A DNA stretch of 62,427 nt from Candidatus Obscuribacterales bacterium (GTDB taxonomy: Bacteria > Cyanobacteriota > Vampirovibrionia > Obscuribacterales > Obscuribacteraceae). The position numbers were made by a program, and so were the translations under genes. The notes below the pieces were generated by a model. The model ran no database searches. It was not told the origin of the DNA and saw nothing but the letters and a program-made list of their open reading frames with translations. Positions within the stretch are counted from its first letter, which is position 1, and each line of letters opens with the position of its first letter. The stretch is from contig JAGVKB010000041.1 of assembly GCA_020050835.1 (NCBI GenBank), positions 1 to 62,427 of the forward strand. The letters run 5' to 3'. This document shows positions 1 through 8,496 of the stretch, piece after piece.

Positions 1-1245
1 CCCTGCCGATTGCGCCGGCACCGACACTGTTGTCGCTGCCACCACCGGCGTCGCTCCCGCCACCACCACCACATTTCCTCCCGCTCCCGTATTCGCTCCG
101 GCTGCCGCAATATTCCCGCTCAACATCACGTCTCCGTCCGCATACAGGCTTACCGCTCCTCCGTTGTTTGCGCCTGCCGCTCCCAGCCCGTTCGTCAAAA
201 TATTCTGCGCCTCTATCGACCCGCCGGTACCAGATACCCCACTGGCCAGCAATATGAATCCGCCGCTTCCTGCTCCAGCGTTCCTACTTGAGTTAATGTC
301 ATTGACTCCACTGGAGATGTTTTTGCCAGCAAACACTCTTATCGCTCCTCCATTGGAGAGTAGTTTACCGGTCTGAACCGAAGCATCTGAAAGGGTGTTA
401 CTTGCCGCCAGCGTGTTGGCGGAGATAGCACCGGTGGCCACCGTCACACTCAAAGAGCCCGTGGGCTGAGCAGTCGTTGCACTAATTGCCCCACCGGCTG
501 CCGTTGCTCCACCGGTATCAATCGCGGGCAGAGCGATCGAGTTGCTGGCGCCAAGACCGTTCCGACCAGCGATAACGACAACAGAGCCGTTGTTGCCAGA
601 GCCATCACCGCCCGATTTAACTCCTTCGACAGATTGCAGGTTTATCGTTCCGCCTGAGGTTCCAGCCGTATTTGCATAGGCGACAAGAGTAATATTGCCG
701 CCATTTACATTTTGAGTTCCCACATCGGTACCGCCGCGAGAATCGAGTTTATTGAGATTGAGACTTATGCTTCCACCCAACTCCGAAGCATTTGTGCCGT
801 TAAATGTCAGCGTCGGACCGACAGTGCTCCAGTTAGTACCGGCTGCAAGCAAGATAGTGCCACCGTTTCCACTGCCAGAACTGGTGTCTATGTCATAGCC
901 GGAAGCATCTGCATCTATGTCCGCACCCGCAACTATGCTCAACGGATTACCGAGCGTCTGAATGGTTCCCGTGATTGTATAGGTGCCTGTGTTCGTGAAT
1001 AATGGGTCACCAGTGGCCAGGATGTCTCCCAGGAAAACTCTCTCGGAATCAGCATTCATTTGAATGGCGTTGCCGACAATGTTGACCCGGCCTGTGACCT
1101 TTCCTACATCGACTGCAACGCTGCCATGTCCTCCAAATAGATTCAGCTCCCTTGAGATAAGGTCACCTCCATTCAAAGTGAGGTTGGCTTTCCCCATAAA
1201 ACTGGGGTCACGAACATTGATAAATCCATCGGAAGCTTGCAACCT
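1..1245 (-). pseudogene. Continuation of the haemagglutinin-like gene downstream of an in-frame TGA; truncated by the window edge
   Basis: Read in the same frame as the 1246-2160 segment, this stretch has no further stop for 415 codons. It encodes a Gly/Asn/Ala/Thr-rich beta-helix-like sequence with phrases such as GFINVRDPSFMGKANLTLN and GGAISATT. The D-G-x-I-N-V-R-D motif with the following N-L-T-L-N-G-G is of the kind seen in large haemagglutinin-like proteins. The repeats continue to the left edge (GNVVVVAGATPVV). A TTG at 1240-1242 could restart translation, but no signal peptide follows, so the separated part could not be exported by itself. The natural reading is one long adhesin-like gene with a nonsense codon. 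Confidence 0.6.
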
Positions 1246-2160
1246 TCACGACAGGTTGCTGATCCAGATATCAGAGAGTTGCCTAGTCGCCACATTGATG
1301 TTGCCGTTCTGAGAAGCGATTACTCCACTGTTAACCAGGTTGGCAGAGATTAGATTCACATCCCCCATCGCCTGCATGACCGGTGCTGGCGCGGAAGGAG
1401 AAAGGGCATTCATTATAAAGCCGCCCGCGCTAGCAGTTAGATTTCCCGCGCTGCTGATTGTTCCCGCATTGAAAATGTTGTTGATTGCATTGATGGTCAG
1501 GTTCAGATTGTTGACTGCGTTACCGGCACCACTGAATCCAATCGGCAGCACCGAAGTAAGAAGCGCTCCTTGCTGATTGCTAAAATTAGCAACTGAAATA
1601 ACCGCATCTGTTACCGCGGAGTTACTCGACACAGCGAAAAAGCTACCTGCGTTAGTAAGATTTCCGGTCAGATTGAGCGCGGAAGCAGTTCCAAAATCCC
1701 TGACGGCCGTGACGCCAGACGGAATTACAAGACTACTGACGTACTGACTGAAGCGCGGTCCGAGATTGAAACTACCGCCAACAGCGTTACCAAACTCTCC
1801 AAGCAAGATCGATTGCTGCCCCGTAGATGCCACCTGATAGACAGCCAAACGCTCCGCAGGCGTCAGTAACGTACCGGGCAGGACGGTGCGAGTAACCGCT
1901 CCGACTTCGATATCAACAGGATGCGCACCGGTCAAATGATCGGCGGTAAGTCCTCGAATAGTGGATGTCAAATCGAGATCAATCGGGGCTGGAGTGGTCG
2001 GCGAAGCAGAGCTTCCCCCGTCCGCAGGCAAAGAATTTGCAACCGCTTGTTCGCTTACTTGAGCAATGACTGGCGAGAAAGTTGACGAAAAAATACAGAT
2101 GGCGATGAAAAACCCAAGCCATCGCTTGAAGTCAAGGTGGGGTATCCATTCAAAATTCAA
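1246..2160 (-). CDS. Filamentous-haemagglutinin-like secreted protein, N-terminal part (ends at in-frame TGA)
   Basis: The first 304 residues begin with a charged stretch and a hydrophobic segment (WLGFFIAICIFSS) ending near an A-Q junction at about residues 33-34, which reads as a signal peptide. The rest is rich in Asn, Gly, Ser, Ala and Val, with repeated N-L-T and A-G-x-F type turns, as in right-handed beta-helical surface adhesins of the haemagglutinin type. A classical two-partner secretion domain is not obvious, so the export route is unclear. The start is TTG, supported by GGAGGT 10 bases upstream and by the signal peptide following it. The frame is stopped by TGA at 1246-1248, but the same frame stays open from there to position 1 with the same composition. 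The gene is therefore either broken or affected by a single-base error. It could also be a shorter protein that genuinely ends here; I think that less likely. Confidence 0.7.
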   Translation of the reverse strand: MNFEWIPHLDFKRWLGFFIAICIFSSTFSPVIAQVSEQAVANSLPADGGSSASPTTPAPIDLDLTSTIRGLTADHLTGAHPVDIEVGAVTRTVLPGTLLTPAERLAVYQVASTGQQSILLGEFGNAVGGSFNLGPRFSQYVSSLVIPSGVTAVRDFGTASALNLTGNLTNAGSFFAVSSNSAVTDAVISVANFSNQQGALLTSVLPIGFSGAGNAVNNLNLTINAINNIFNAGTISSAGNLTASAGGFIMNALSPSAPAPVMQAMGDVNLISANLVNSGVIASQNGNINVATRQLSDIWISNLS

Positions 2161-2170
2161 ATCCGATGGA

Positions 2171-2176
2171 ACCTCC
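2171..2176 (-). promoter_or_regulatory. Ribosome binding site GGAGGT for a TTG start
   Basis: GGAGGT on the minus strand lies 10 bases before the TTG at 2158-2160. It is the reason for choosing that start, because no ATG or GTG gives a better placed signal peptide. Confidence 0.6.
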
Positions 2177-2331
2177 GGTAAACCGTTCCCGATGTCAAAG
2201 GTCGAGAGTTTGGTGGTTTAATTTCGAACTGCTGCTGCCAGTTCACTTTGTTGCCGCACCAAATTGAATCGGCTGTTACGAGACTCAAGGTCTTACTAAA
2301 CATCCTTTGAATGGGGTTGCAAAGAGGCGCC

Positions 2332-2359
2332 TCCATAATTAAATATTGCCCAGTTTCAA
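2332..2359 (-). promoter_or_regulatory. Possible promoter of the haemagglutinin-like gene
   Basis: On the minus strand TTGAAA (2359-2354) is followed after 16 bases by TATGGA (2337-2332), in an AT-rich stretch about 170 bases before the start codon. The -10 match is only partial, so this is a weak candidate. Confidence 0.2.
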
Positions 2360-2816
2360 GCAGCGATAATCCCCCATTTGTGGGACGCAGACAACGCTGC
2401 TAATTCAGTCCTACCAGGGACTTTGACTTTTTAGGACTGTCGGCATTTCACCAGTAGGGCGTCAGTACTTTTGAAATGAATCAGACACACAAGAACGGCC
2501 CGCTCCAGCTCATCAGACCCAAAACCCTTACGATTACAGCCTTCAAGGGAATCGACCAGCAACAAATCAGTCGCAATCAGGTAAGGAGGAAGGTAGCCCA
2601 TGCCCCCGGCCAACAACCCCTAAAACCCCGACAGCCATCAGACCGAAAGCGCTTTCCAGACAACAATTCACAGACCAGAAAGACAAGCACATCAGCCCAT
2701 CATCAGCCCGAAAACCACAAAGGAACACAAAAGGATTGACGGACCTGAGCAGCCTCATTCTTGAGTGTCAGACACAACTATCAACCAGAAAGTTGCGTGA
2801 GGTCTATCGAATCAAA

Positions 2817-3767
2817 TCAGTCAGCAATAGTCGTCATGGCTGCTTGCATACGAAACCAGGCAATTGTCCTTTCAAGTCCAGTTCGCAAGTCAATTGTCGG
2901 TGTCCACTTCAGCAGCTGCTTAGCCCTTGAGATATCCGGCAGCCTACGCTTGGGATCATCTGTCGGCAGCGGCTCAAAAACCACTTTGCTCTTTGAGCCA
3001 GTCAACTCCGTTACCAACTCAGCAAGCTCTATCACGGTAAACTCTTCCGGATTGCCAAGATTTACTGGTTCGTGAAATTCTACCGTCATCAGTCTCATAA
3101 ACCCTTCGACCAAATCAGAGACATACTGGAAACTGCGTGTCTGCTTTCCGTCGCCGTAGGCGGTCAAATCTCTTCCAGCCAGCGCCTGGCAAATGAAATT
3201 TGAAACGACCCGCCCGTCATTTACGCGCAACCGCGGACCGTAGCAATTGAAAATCCGGCCGATTCTCGTGTCAAGACCGTGCTTATGGTGATACGCCATT
3301 GTGAGAGCTTCTGCAAAACGTTTCGACTCGTCGTAGACTCCACGCGGACCGATTGGATTGACACTTCCCCAGTAGCTCTCTGGCTGCGGATGAACCTCCG
3401 GGTCTCCATAGACTTCGGAGGTGCTAGCCAACAGAAACTTGCTCCCCTTCGCCTTTGCCAAACCTAGAGTGTTGTGTGTACCAAGCGAGTTGACCTTCAT
3501 TGTCTGAATCGGAAGCTCGAGATAATCGATCGGGCTTGCCGGGCTAGCAAAGTGAAGTATCCAGTCGAGCGGTCCACTGACGTGAATGTGATTAGAGACG
3601 TTGTGATGAATGAATTCGAAGCGAGGATTTGAAATGTGCTGAGCAATATTTTCAAGCTCGCCGGTTATCAAGTTGTCCATCACCAGGACATAGTGGCCTT
3701 CGGACAAAAGCCGGTCAGCCAGATGGGACCCGATGAAGCCAGCTCCACCCGTTATCAGTACTCTCAT
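2817..3767 (-). CDS. uxs: UDP-glucuronate decarboxylase (UDP-xylose synthase), extended SDR family
   Basis: This 316-residue protein is predicted to oxidise and decarboxylate UDP-glucuronate to UDP-xylose in the cytoplasm, supplying pentose for envelope polysaccharide. The NAD-binding GGAGFIGSH motif is at residues 7-15. The [10 protein letters not shown] stretch (114-123) carries the Ser/Thr and Glu of the active site, and the YxxxK pair is Tyr145/Lys149 in [20 protein letters not shown] and TRSFQYVSD are typical of this family rather than of dTDP-glucose dehydratases. Length is normal for the soluble bacterial enzyme. Its ATG overlaps the stop of ugd (ATGA at 3764-3767), which suggests translational coupling. 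The upstream gene makes its substrate, so the two form a two-step pathway. Confidence 0.93.
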   Translation of the reverse strand: MRVLITGGAGFIGSHLADRLLSEGHYVLVMDNLITGELENIAQHISNPRFEFIHHNVSNHIHVSGPLDWILHFASPASPIDYLELPIQTMKVNSLGTHNTLGLAKAKGSKFLLASTSEVYGDPEVHPQPESYWGSVNPIGPRGVYDESKRFAEALTMAYHHKHGLDTRIGRIFNCYGPRLRVNDGRVVSNFICQALAGRDLTAYGDGKQTRSFQYVSDLVEGFMRLMTVEFHEPVNLGNPEEFTVIELAELVTELTGSKSKVVFEPLPTDDPKRRLPDISRAKQLLKWTPTIDLRTGLERTIAWFRMQAAMTTIAD

Positions 3768-5155
3768 CTTCCTATTCCCCGATAGACAAACCCTGCAGAC
3801 CGTAAGGTCTGCTCTGACAAGAAGTTACGCCCATCAATCAATATTGGGCGTCGCATCGACTCCCCAAGAGAAAGCCAATCGGCATGGCGAAATTCATCCC
3901 ATTCCGTTATCAGCACAAGCGCATCGCTGCCGCTGGCAAGCTCAGCAACATCCTGACAATAAACGACTTCAAGCTGCGGATTCATCCGGGCACAAACTTC
4001 CATGCTCACAGGGTCGAACACTTTTACCTCCGCCCCCATTTTTATTAACTGAGCCGCGATGGTCAAACTTGGCGCATCTCTCAAATCGTCCGTGTCCGGC
4101 TTGAACGACAATCCAAGCAGTCCAACCGTTCTACCTTTGATAATTTTGAGCTCTTCCTGCAACTTCGTAATTACAGTCATACGCTGCCGCTTGTTTACTG
4201 AAATAGTTGCTTCTAAAAGCGTAGTCAGGCAATTGTATTCTCGTGAGACCTCAATCAAAGCGTTGATGTCCTTGCCGAAGCAGCTGCCGCCCCAGCCGAT
4301 ACCAGCATTCAAGAACTTGGAGCCGATCCGAGAATCCAATCCAATCCCGCGCATCACTTGCGAAATATCAGCACCGACCTTCTCGCAAAGCCCGGACATC
4401 TCATTTGCAAAACTAATCTTCATCGCCAAAAACGCATTTGCCGAGTACTTAATCATTTCGGCCGATGGTATGTCCGAAACAACGAATGGAACGGCTTCAA
4501 ACTGCGCCGGTCTCGGTGCAAATTTCGGAGCTTCGAAAGTTTGATCGAGGATCGGTTTATAAAGTTGACGCATCCGCTCGACTGATTCGTCATCTCCTGC
4601 ACCAACCAGGATTCTGTCTGGATAAAGACTGTCGATAATCGCGCATCCTTCGCGTAAGAACTCCGGATTACTGACTACAGAAAACGACGGTGCATGAACT
4701 TTGGCGCTGCGCGCCGGCACCGCTTGCACTGCTTGCAATCCCTGGCTAACGAGCATATCCACCCAGTTTCCAGAGCCGACTGGAACAGTGGATTTATTGA
4801 CAATTATGCGCCGCCTCGACTCATCGAGCGCGCCGCCAATCGCTTTGGCCGCCGACATGACTTGGGATAAATCGGGCTCGCCATCAGGCTTCGATGGAGT
4901 ACCGACAGCGATAAACACAATGTCTGAGCGCTTCACCGCTGAAGCGAGGTCAGCGGTGAATTCAAGTGTTCCACTGGACGTGCCGTGCTTGACGAACTCC
5001 TCCAACCCTGGCTCGAAGAAGGGTATGTTGCCACTACGTAGAGTGGTCAATCGCCTTTCATCAACATCAACCGCTACTACTTTATTGCCGAAATAAGCCA
5101 GACACGCGCTTGTTACCAGGCCAACGTATCCGGCGCCAATTACACAAACATCCAC
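3764..5155 (-). CDS. ugd: UDP-glucose 6-dehydrogenase
   Basis: This 463-residue protein is predicted to oxidise UDP-glucose to UDP-glucuronate with two NAD+. The N-terminal Rossmann motif GAGYVG is at residues 7-12 and an acidic VDVDERR turn follows beta-2. [17 protein letters not shown] and KSTVPVGSG are family signatures. The catalytic Cys is residue 292 in [10 protein letters not shown], with the conserved Lys236 in [13 protein letters not shown]. The C-terminal domain contains [16 protein letters not shown], a standard UDP-binding signature. Length fits the family. It ends in the ATGA that starts the decarboxylase gene, so the pair is an operon. A 76-bp gap separates it from the divergent mazG. 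Confidence 0.95.
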   Translation of the reverse strand: MDVCVIGAGYVGLVTSACLAYFGNKVVAVDVDERRLTTLRSGNIPFFEPGLEEFVKHGTSSGTLEFTADLASAVKRSDIVFIAVGTPSKPDGEPDLSQVMSAAKAIGGALDESRRRIIVNKSTVPVGSGNWVDMLVSQGLQAVQAVPARSAKVHAPSFSVVSNPEFLREGCAIIDSLYPDRILVGAGDDESVERMRQLYKPILDQTFEAPKFAPRPAQFEAVPFVVSDIPSAEMIKYSANAFLAMKISFANEMSGLCEKVGADISQVMRGIGLDSRIGSKFLNAGIGWGGSCFGKDINALIEVSREYNCLTTLLEATISVNKRQRMTVITKLQEELKIIKGRTVGLLGLSFKPDTDDLRDAPSLTIAAQLIKMGAEVKVFDPVSMEVCARMNPQLEVVYCQDVAELASGSDALVLITEWDEFRHADWLSLGESMRRPILIDGRNFLSEQTLRSAGFVYRGIGR

Positions 5156-5231
5156 GGCTTCCCGCTCCTCATCAGAGATCAGGTGTTTATGACCACAAAG
5201 TCACATCGAACAATCGGTTCAAATATAGCAG

Positions 5232-6071
5232 ATGTCTGTGTTAGGCTCATTAGGTTTGGCTTCTGGTAAATCATCCATGCCTTCTTATCTCGATGAATTC
5301 ATTCTTACGATAGCCCGGTTGCGGGCCCCAGACGGCTGCCCGTGGGACAGAGAACAGACGCACGCCACACTTGCGCGCTACCTTCTGGAGGAAGCGTATG
5401 AAGTGTTGGAAGCGATTCATCTCGACAGCCCGCCGAAACTGCAGGAAGAGCTCGGCGACCTGCTGCTTCAAATCGTTCTCAATTCACAAATTGCCAAAGA
5501 AAACGGGCATTTCGACATTGAAACGGTCGCACGGTCGATCAATGAAAAAATGATCAACCGCCATCCTCACGTTTTCGGCGACTCAAAGCTCAACACAGCA
5601 GACGAGGTGGTGACGCAATGGGACGAATTGAAAGAACGCGAGAAAAAGGCCAGCAATGAAATAGGCTCGGCCATTGACGGCGTCCCGCGCACTTTGCCGG
5701 CCTTGATGCAAGCCTTGAAAGTCTCCGAGCGAGCCGTATCGCAAGGATTCGAATGGAACAACATCGATGAAGTCTGGGAAAAGCTGGACAGCGAACTGGC
5801 CGAGCTGAAGGAAGCGATAGCTGCACCGGCCGGCGACAATCGCCGGCGCAACATCGATCTAGAGTTGGGCGACGTCCTATTTACGCTGGTAAACATCGCT
5901 CGCTGGCAAGACCTCAATCCAGAAGAATCGCTTTTGTTGGCAACTGAAAAGTTCAAAGAGAGATTCAAAATCATGGAGAAACTTTCTGCTCAGCCGCTTA
6001 AAGAGCTCTCGAAAGAGGAACTGGGCAATCTCTGGCTGAAGGCTAAAGCAGCGCTACTTAACGCCAATTGA
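5232..6071 (+). CDS. mazG: Nucleoside triphosphate pyrophosphohydrolase MazG
   Basis: This 279-residue all-alpha enzyme is predicted to hydrolyse (d)NTPs to monophosphates plus pyrophosphate, a house-cleaning role. Both MazG domains are present. The N-terminal one has RLRAPDGCPWDREQTH, the EEAYEVLEA helix and EELGDLLLQIV, which together give the ExxE...ExxD metal site. The C-terminal one has KLDSELAELKEAI and DLELGDVLFTLVNIARW. The first ATG at 5232 lacks a clear ribosome binding site. The ATG at 5277 (residue 16) lies nearer to where family members usually begin and may be the real start, with a weak TATAGC at 5224-5229 then able to act as a -10. It diverges from ugd and its stop lies 2 bases from the stop of the ftsQ-like gene. 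Confidence 0.93.
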   Translation: MSVLGSLGLASGKSSMPSYLDEFILTIARLRAPDGCPWDREQTHATLARYLLEEAYEVLEAIHLDSPPKLQEELGDLLLQIVLNSQIAKENGHFDIETVARSINEKMINRHPHVFGDSKLNTADEVVTQWDELKEREKKASNEIGSAIDGVPRTLPALMQALKVSERAVSQGFEWNNIDEVWEKLDSELAELKEAIAAPAGDNRRRNIDLELGDVLFTLVNIARWQDLNPEESLLLATEKFKERFKIMEKLSAQPLKELSKEELGNLWLKAKAALLNAN

Positions 6072-6073
6072 GC

Positions 6074-6994
6074 TTAGTTGGGTAAGTCACCGGCAGGCGG
6101 GGTAACTGCAACCGGTGGTGTTACTGCATCCGGCGTGTTCACTGCGACCGGTGATGCGCTGGCGACCGATGAAACCCGAGCCGGATGCTTGGAGTCGACC
6201 TTTACGACCTTCAGCGGGATATTGTTATCTAGCCCTAGATTGATGAATTCCAGCTGCCCATCGACCTTGCCAAGCTCGGGCACGACCGAAGCCAGTCGCC
6301 CTAATCGCCTGGTCAGTGTCGAATCAGCCACGCCTATCATGAGCCTCAAATCTTCATCTTGAATCCAAATGTTGTGCGGCTGGCGCATATCCACAGAATC
6401 GACCTTTTTGCCTGTCTGCGCGGCCACATAAGCCACCCAGGAAGCCCATTGGGCCACCTCCGCCTTCGACATTTTCAAGCCGGACTGAGCATAAATCTTA
6501 AATTCAGGACGGACGACGTTGGGAAACTCTTTGATCGGAATAAACCTGCCGGTCTCCGATATCACCGCCTCCGGCTCGCCGTCGGGGCTGGTCGAGAAGG
6601 TAGCCCAGGGAAACTCTTCCAGTACTTGCACGACCAGATGCGGGCGGGGTAGCACGTATCGACGAACGAATGCATATTTGACCGCTTCCAAAGATCTGAC
6701 TCGCGCTTCCAGCAATCCGGGATCCAACTTGTAAATCGGCTTGCCGACAAATCCCAGGAGCGCTCCCCGCACCTGCTCGACGTCAACCACTCGATTGCCC
6801 AGCACCTCGATATCCCGCTCGGCATCAGCCAGCGACCAGGGTAAGAAGAGAAAACCGCTGGCTGCTGCAAACAGCAACAAACAGAGGAAGAAGTAGCGAA
6901 CTACTTGCCGGCGAATCCTCGCTCGCTTGGCAAGTTTTCGCCGCTCTCGCCGGCTCTTGATCACGTCTTGGCGCTGTTGCAAATGCAATGTCAT
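6074..6994 (-). CDS. ftsQ: FtsQ-type POTRA-domain cell division protein
   Basis: This 306-residue bitopic membrane protein begins with an Arg/Lys-rich cytoplasmic tail (residues 9-30). One membrane segment follows at 33-52 (RYFFLCLLLFAAASGFLFLP), then a POTRA domain at about 61-128 starting IEVLGNRVVDVEQV and ending in VVQVLEEFPWA, and a beta domain to about residue 260. The last 30 or so residues are a Pro/Val/Ala/Thr-rich tail (TPPVAVTPP). FtsQ links early and late divisome proteins in the periplasm and this layout matches it. Sequence outside the POTRA domain is divergent, so another FtsQ/DivIB-type protein is possible. Its ATG overlaps the dapF stop (ATGA at 6991-6994), suggesting co-translation. 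Confidence 0.75.
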   Translation of the reverse strand: MTLHLQQRQDVIKSRRERRKLAKRARIRRQVVRYFFLCLLLFAAASGFLFLPWSLADAERDIEVLGNRVVDVEQVRGALLGFVGKPIYKLDPGLLEARVRSLEAVKYAFVRRYVLPRPHLVVQVLEEFPWATFSTSPDGEPEAVISETGRFIPIKEFPNVVRPEFKIYAQSGLKMSKAEVAQWASWVAYVAAQTGKKVDSVDMRQPHNIWIQDEDLRLMIGVADSTLTRRLGRLASVVPELGKVDGQLEFINLGLDNNIPLKVVKVDSKHPARVSSVASASPVAVNTPDAVTPPVAVTPPAGDLPN

Positions 6995-8025
6995 GTTTGC
7001 GCACCTTCGGTCAGCAAGACTGCTAAATCGACCTTGCCATAGAAGCTCTCGCGAGCCGGTCCGGTCAGCCTGACATGATTGTCTTGTTCGCTCCAGTCGA
7101 CAGACAGAGAGCCGCCCGGAAGCTCAATTCTGACTATCCGATCTAATCTGCCTTCCAGCACTCCGGCAACTAATGTAGCCGCAGCACCGGTTGCACATGC
7201 CAAAGTCCGGCCACAGCCACGCTCCCACACATTTACTTGAACGTGCCTGCGACTTTTCACCCGGGCGAATTCCACATTTACACCGTCCGGAAAAGTCGGC
7301 ATCTTTTGAATTGCCTCCGCCAAAGCAGCAAACTCTTTCTCTGGCACCGCCGGATCGAAGATTACACAGTGCGGATTACCCATACTCACACTAGTGACAA
7401 GCAGAGTCAAACCGCAGACATCAAGGGCCTCTTGCAAAACCGGGCTCCGGTCTGGTCCAGAAACAGGAATTCTCTTGCTATCTAAAACCGGTTCACCGAG
7501 ATCGACCGTAATCCGATCTTGGTCGACGAATTGAACTGTTACCGGTCCGATCTCGGTCGACACCTTGAATTCAGCGGGGTTCACCCAATTTCGCCGGACC
7601 GCCCAGAGCGCCAGACAGCGCAGTCCATTGCCGCACATTCTTGCCGGTGAGCCATCACTGTTGATATACCGCCAGCCCAGATGGCAGTCAGCCCGGTCGG
7701 ACTTCCTGACCACTATCAAACCATCAGCACCAACGCCGAAATTCCGACTGCAAAGCGCCCGCGCCAGAGGCTGCTCACCGGATTGCCAGCCGTCAAATAG
7801 CTTCGAGCTTGTCACAATCGAGTCGAGCTCATCTTCTTCAACAACGACAAAATCGTTGCCTAAAGCCTGCATTTTAGTAAAGGAGAGCAGTCCAGCCTCA
7901 CCATTGGAATTTGCAGCAAGTCCGGCTGTTCTGATTAGCCTGTCTGAATAGGAAGCTTCGTCGCGGGCTGATTGCTCCGGCTCTGCCGCGGTTCGGCTAC
8001 TTTCTTCCATGCCAACTCCATTCAA
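6991..8025 (-). CDS. dapF: Diaminopimelate epimerase
   Basis: This protein is predicted to interconvert LL- and meso-diaminopimelate for lysine and peptidoglycan synthesis. The core begins at FTKMQALGNDFVVVE (residues 49-63). The two active-site cysteines are Cys131 in ARMCGNGLRC and Cys277 in GRTLACATGAA. FGVGADGLIVV and VSMGNPHCVIF are other family signatures. At 344 residues it is longer than the usual 275 or so because of an unconserved N-terminal stretch of about 48 residues rich in Glu, Ser and Ala. The ATG at residue 52 would remove part of the conserved TKMQ strand, so the longer start, or the ATG at residue 6, is favoured. It shares an ATGA overlap with the ftsQ-like gene. Confidence 0.94.
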   Translation of the reverse strand: MNGVGMEESSRTAAEPEQSARDEASYSDRLIRTAGLAANSNGEAGLLSFTKMQALGNDFVVVEEDELDSIVTSSKLFDGWQSGEQPLARALCSRNFGVGADGLIVVRKSDRADCHLGWRYINSDGSPARMCGNGLRCLALWAVRRNWVNPAEFKVSTEIGPVTVQFVDQDRITVDLGEPVLDSKRIPVSGPDRSPVLQEALDVCGLTLLVTSVSMGNPHCVIFDPAVPEKEFAALAEAIQKMPTFPDGVNVEFARVKSRRHVQVNVWERGCGRTLACATGAAATLVAGVLEGRLDRIVRIELPGGSLSVDWSEQDNHVRLTGPARESFYGKVDLAVLLTEGAQT

Positions 8026-8496
8026 TTAGGCTATACCTGCTGGACGACCGGCTGCTATTTGACCCCTAAGATTATACAGCCGCGAACCTTGACATGACCA
8101 ATTCATTGAACAGGGTTCAGGTTTGAACAAGCTTTTCTCCAGTCATCACCCTACTGGCTCGAGCCGAAGTCGCGCTTAACCAGGTGATCATCTCGTCTGC
8201 GATTGCCAGCCAGTCTTAGCAACTTCCAACCGGCAGCAGGCGGTCTGCCGAGATCGAAGAAAAACATCACTTGACAGCATACCCCTTTGCATCCAAGGTG
8301 GAAGCGGTTCAATCCGTAGCAGCCTGCTCGCTCAGCCAAATTTCCGCTTGACATTACAAGCAAAGGAACGTTGGAAATACGTCAAATCCCAACTATGAAT
8401 TTCGCTTTAACGGGTATATAGTCCTCGATGAATACTGCCAGCCGGACTCTTTAAAACCTTAAACCTTCGACTGTTCCTCCTTATGACAGCAGAAAA
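8026..8496. other. Intergenic region between dapF and the beta-helical hypothetical gene
   Basis: Apart from the candidate dapF promoter, I see no gene here. The 8151-8363 minus frame has no recognisable features. TTGACA occurs on the plus strand at 8089, 8271 and 8348, but none has a good -10 element at 16-18 bases; TATATA at 8415-8420 is the nearest AT-rich hexamer before the next gene. A five-codon frame (8483-8500, MTAEK) overlaps the ATG of the next gene in an ATGA arrangement, but is preceded by CCTCCTT rather than a ribosome binding site. Confidence 0.35.
8071..8100 (-). promoter_or_regulatory. Candidate sigma-70-type promoter of dapF-ftsQ
   Basis: On the minus strand a perfect TATAAT (8076-8071) is preceded after 18 bases by TGGTCA (8100-8095), which matches four of six bases of the -35 consensus. 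It would start transcription about 40 bases before the dapF ATG. Confidence 0.45.

Larger units (their letters stand above)
2161..2816. other. Intergenic region between the UDP-glucuronate decarboxylase and haemagglutinin-like genes
   Basis: No convincing gene is seen. Short open frames exist on both strands (for example 2431-2616 and 2567-2758 minus, 2476-2739 plus). They overlap one another and lack good ribosome binding sites, and their translations look random. An 8-bp perfect inverted repeat, CAGTCCTA/TAGGACTG, lies at 2406-2413 and 2432-2439 with an 18-base loop but no T-tract after either arm. Between 2500 and 2760 the minus strand repeats the word TCTGATG or GGCTGATG several times at irregular spacing; I cannot assign a role to it. 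Confidence 0.4.

Noticed and set aside
1246-1248. TGA read as tryptophan (alternative genetic code)
   Set aside because: mazG, ugd, dapF and the UDP-glucuronate decarboxylase all end in TGA at family-typical lengths.
2406-2439. Rho-independent terminator at the CAGTCCTA/TAGGACTG inverted repeat
   Set aside because: The stem is only 8 bp with an 18-base loop and neither side is followed by a T-tract.
2431-2758. Small genes of 61, 63 and 87 codons between the decarboxylase and haemagglutinin-like genes
   Set aside because: They overlap each other on both strands and have no ribosome binding sites, and their translations show no conserved features.
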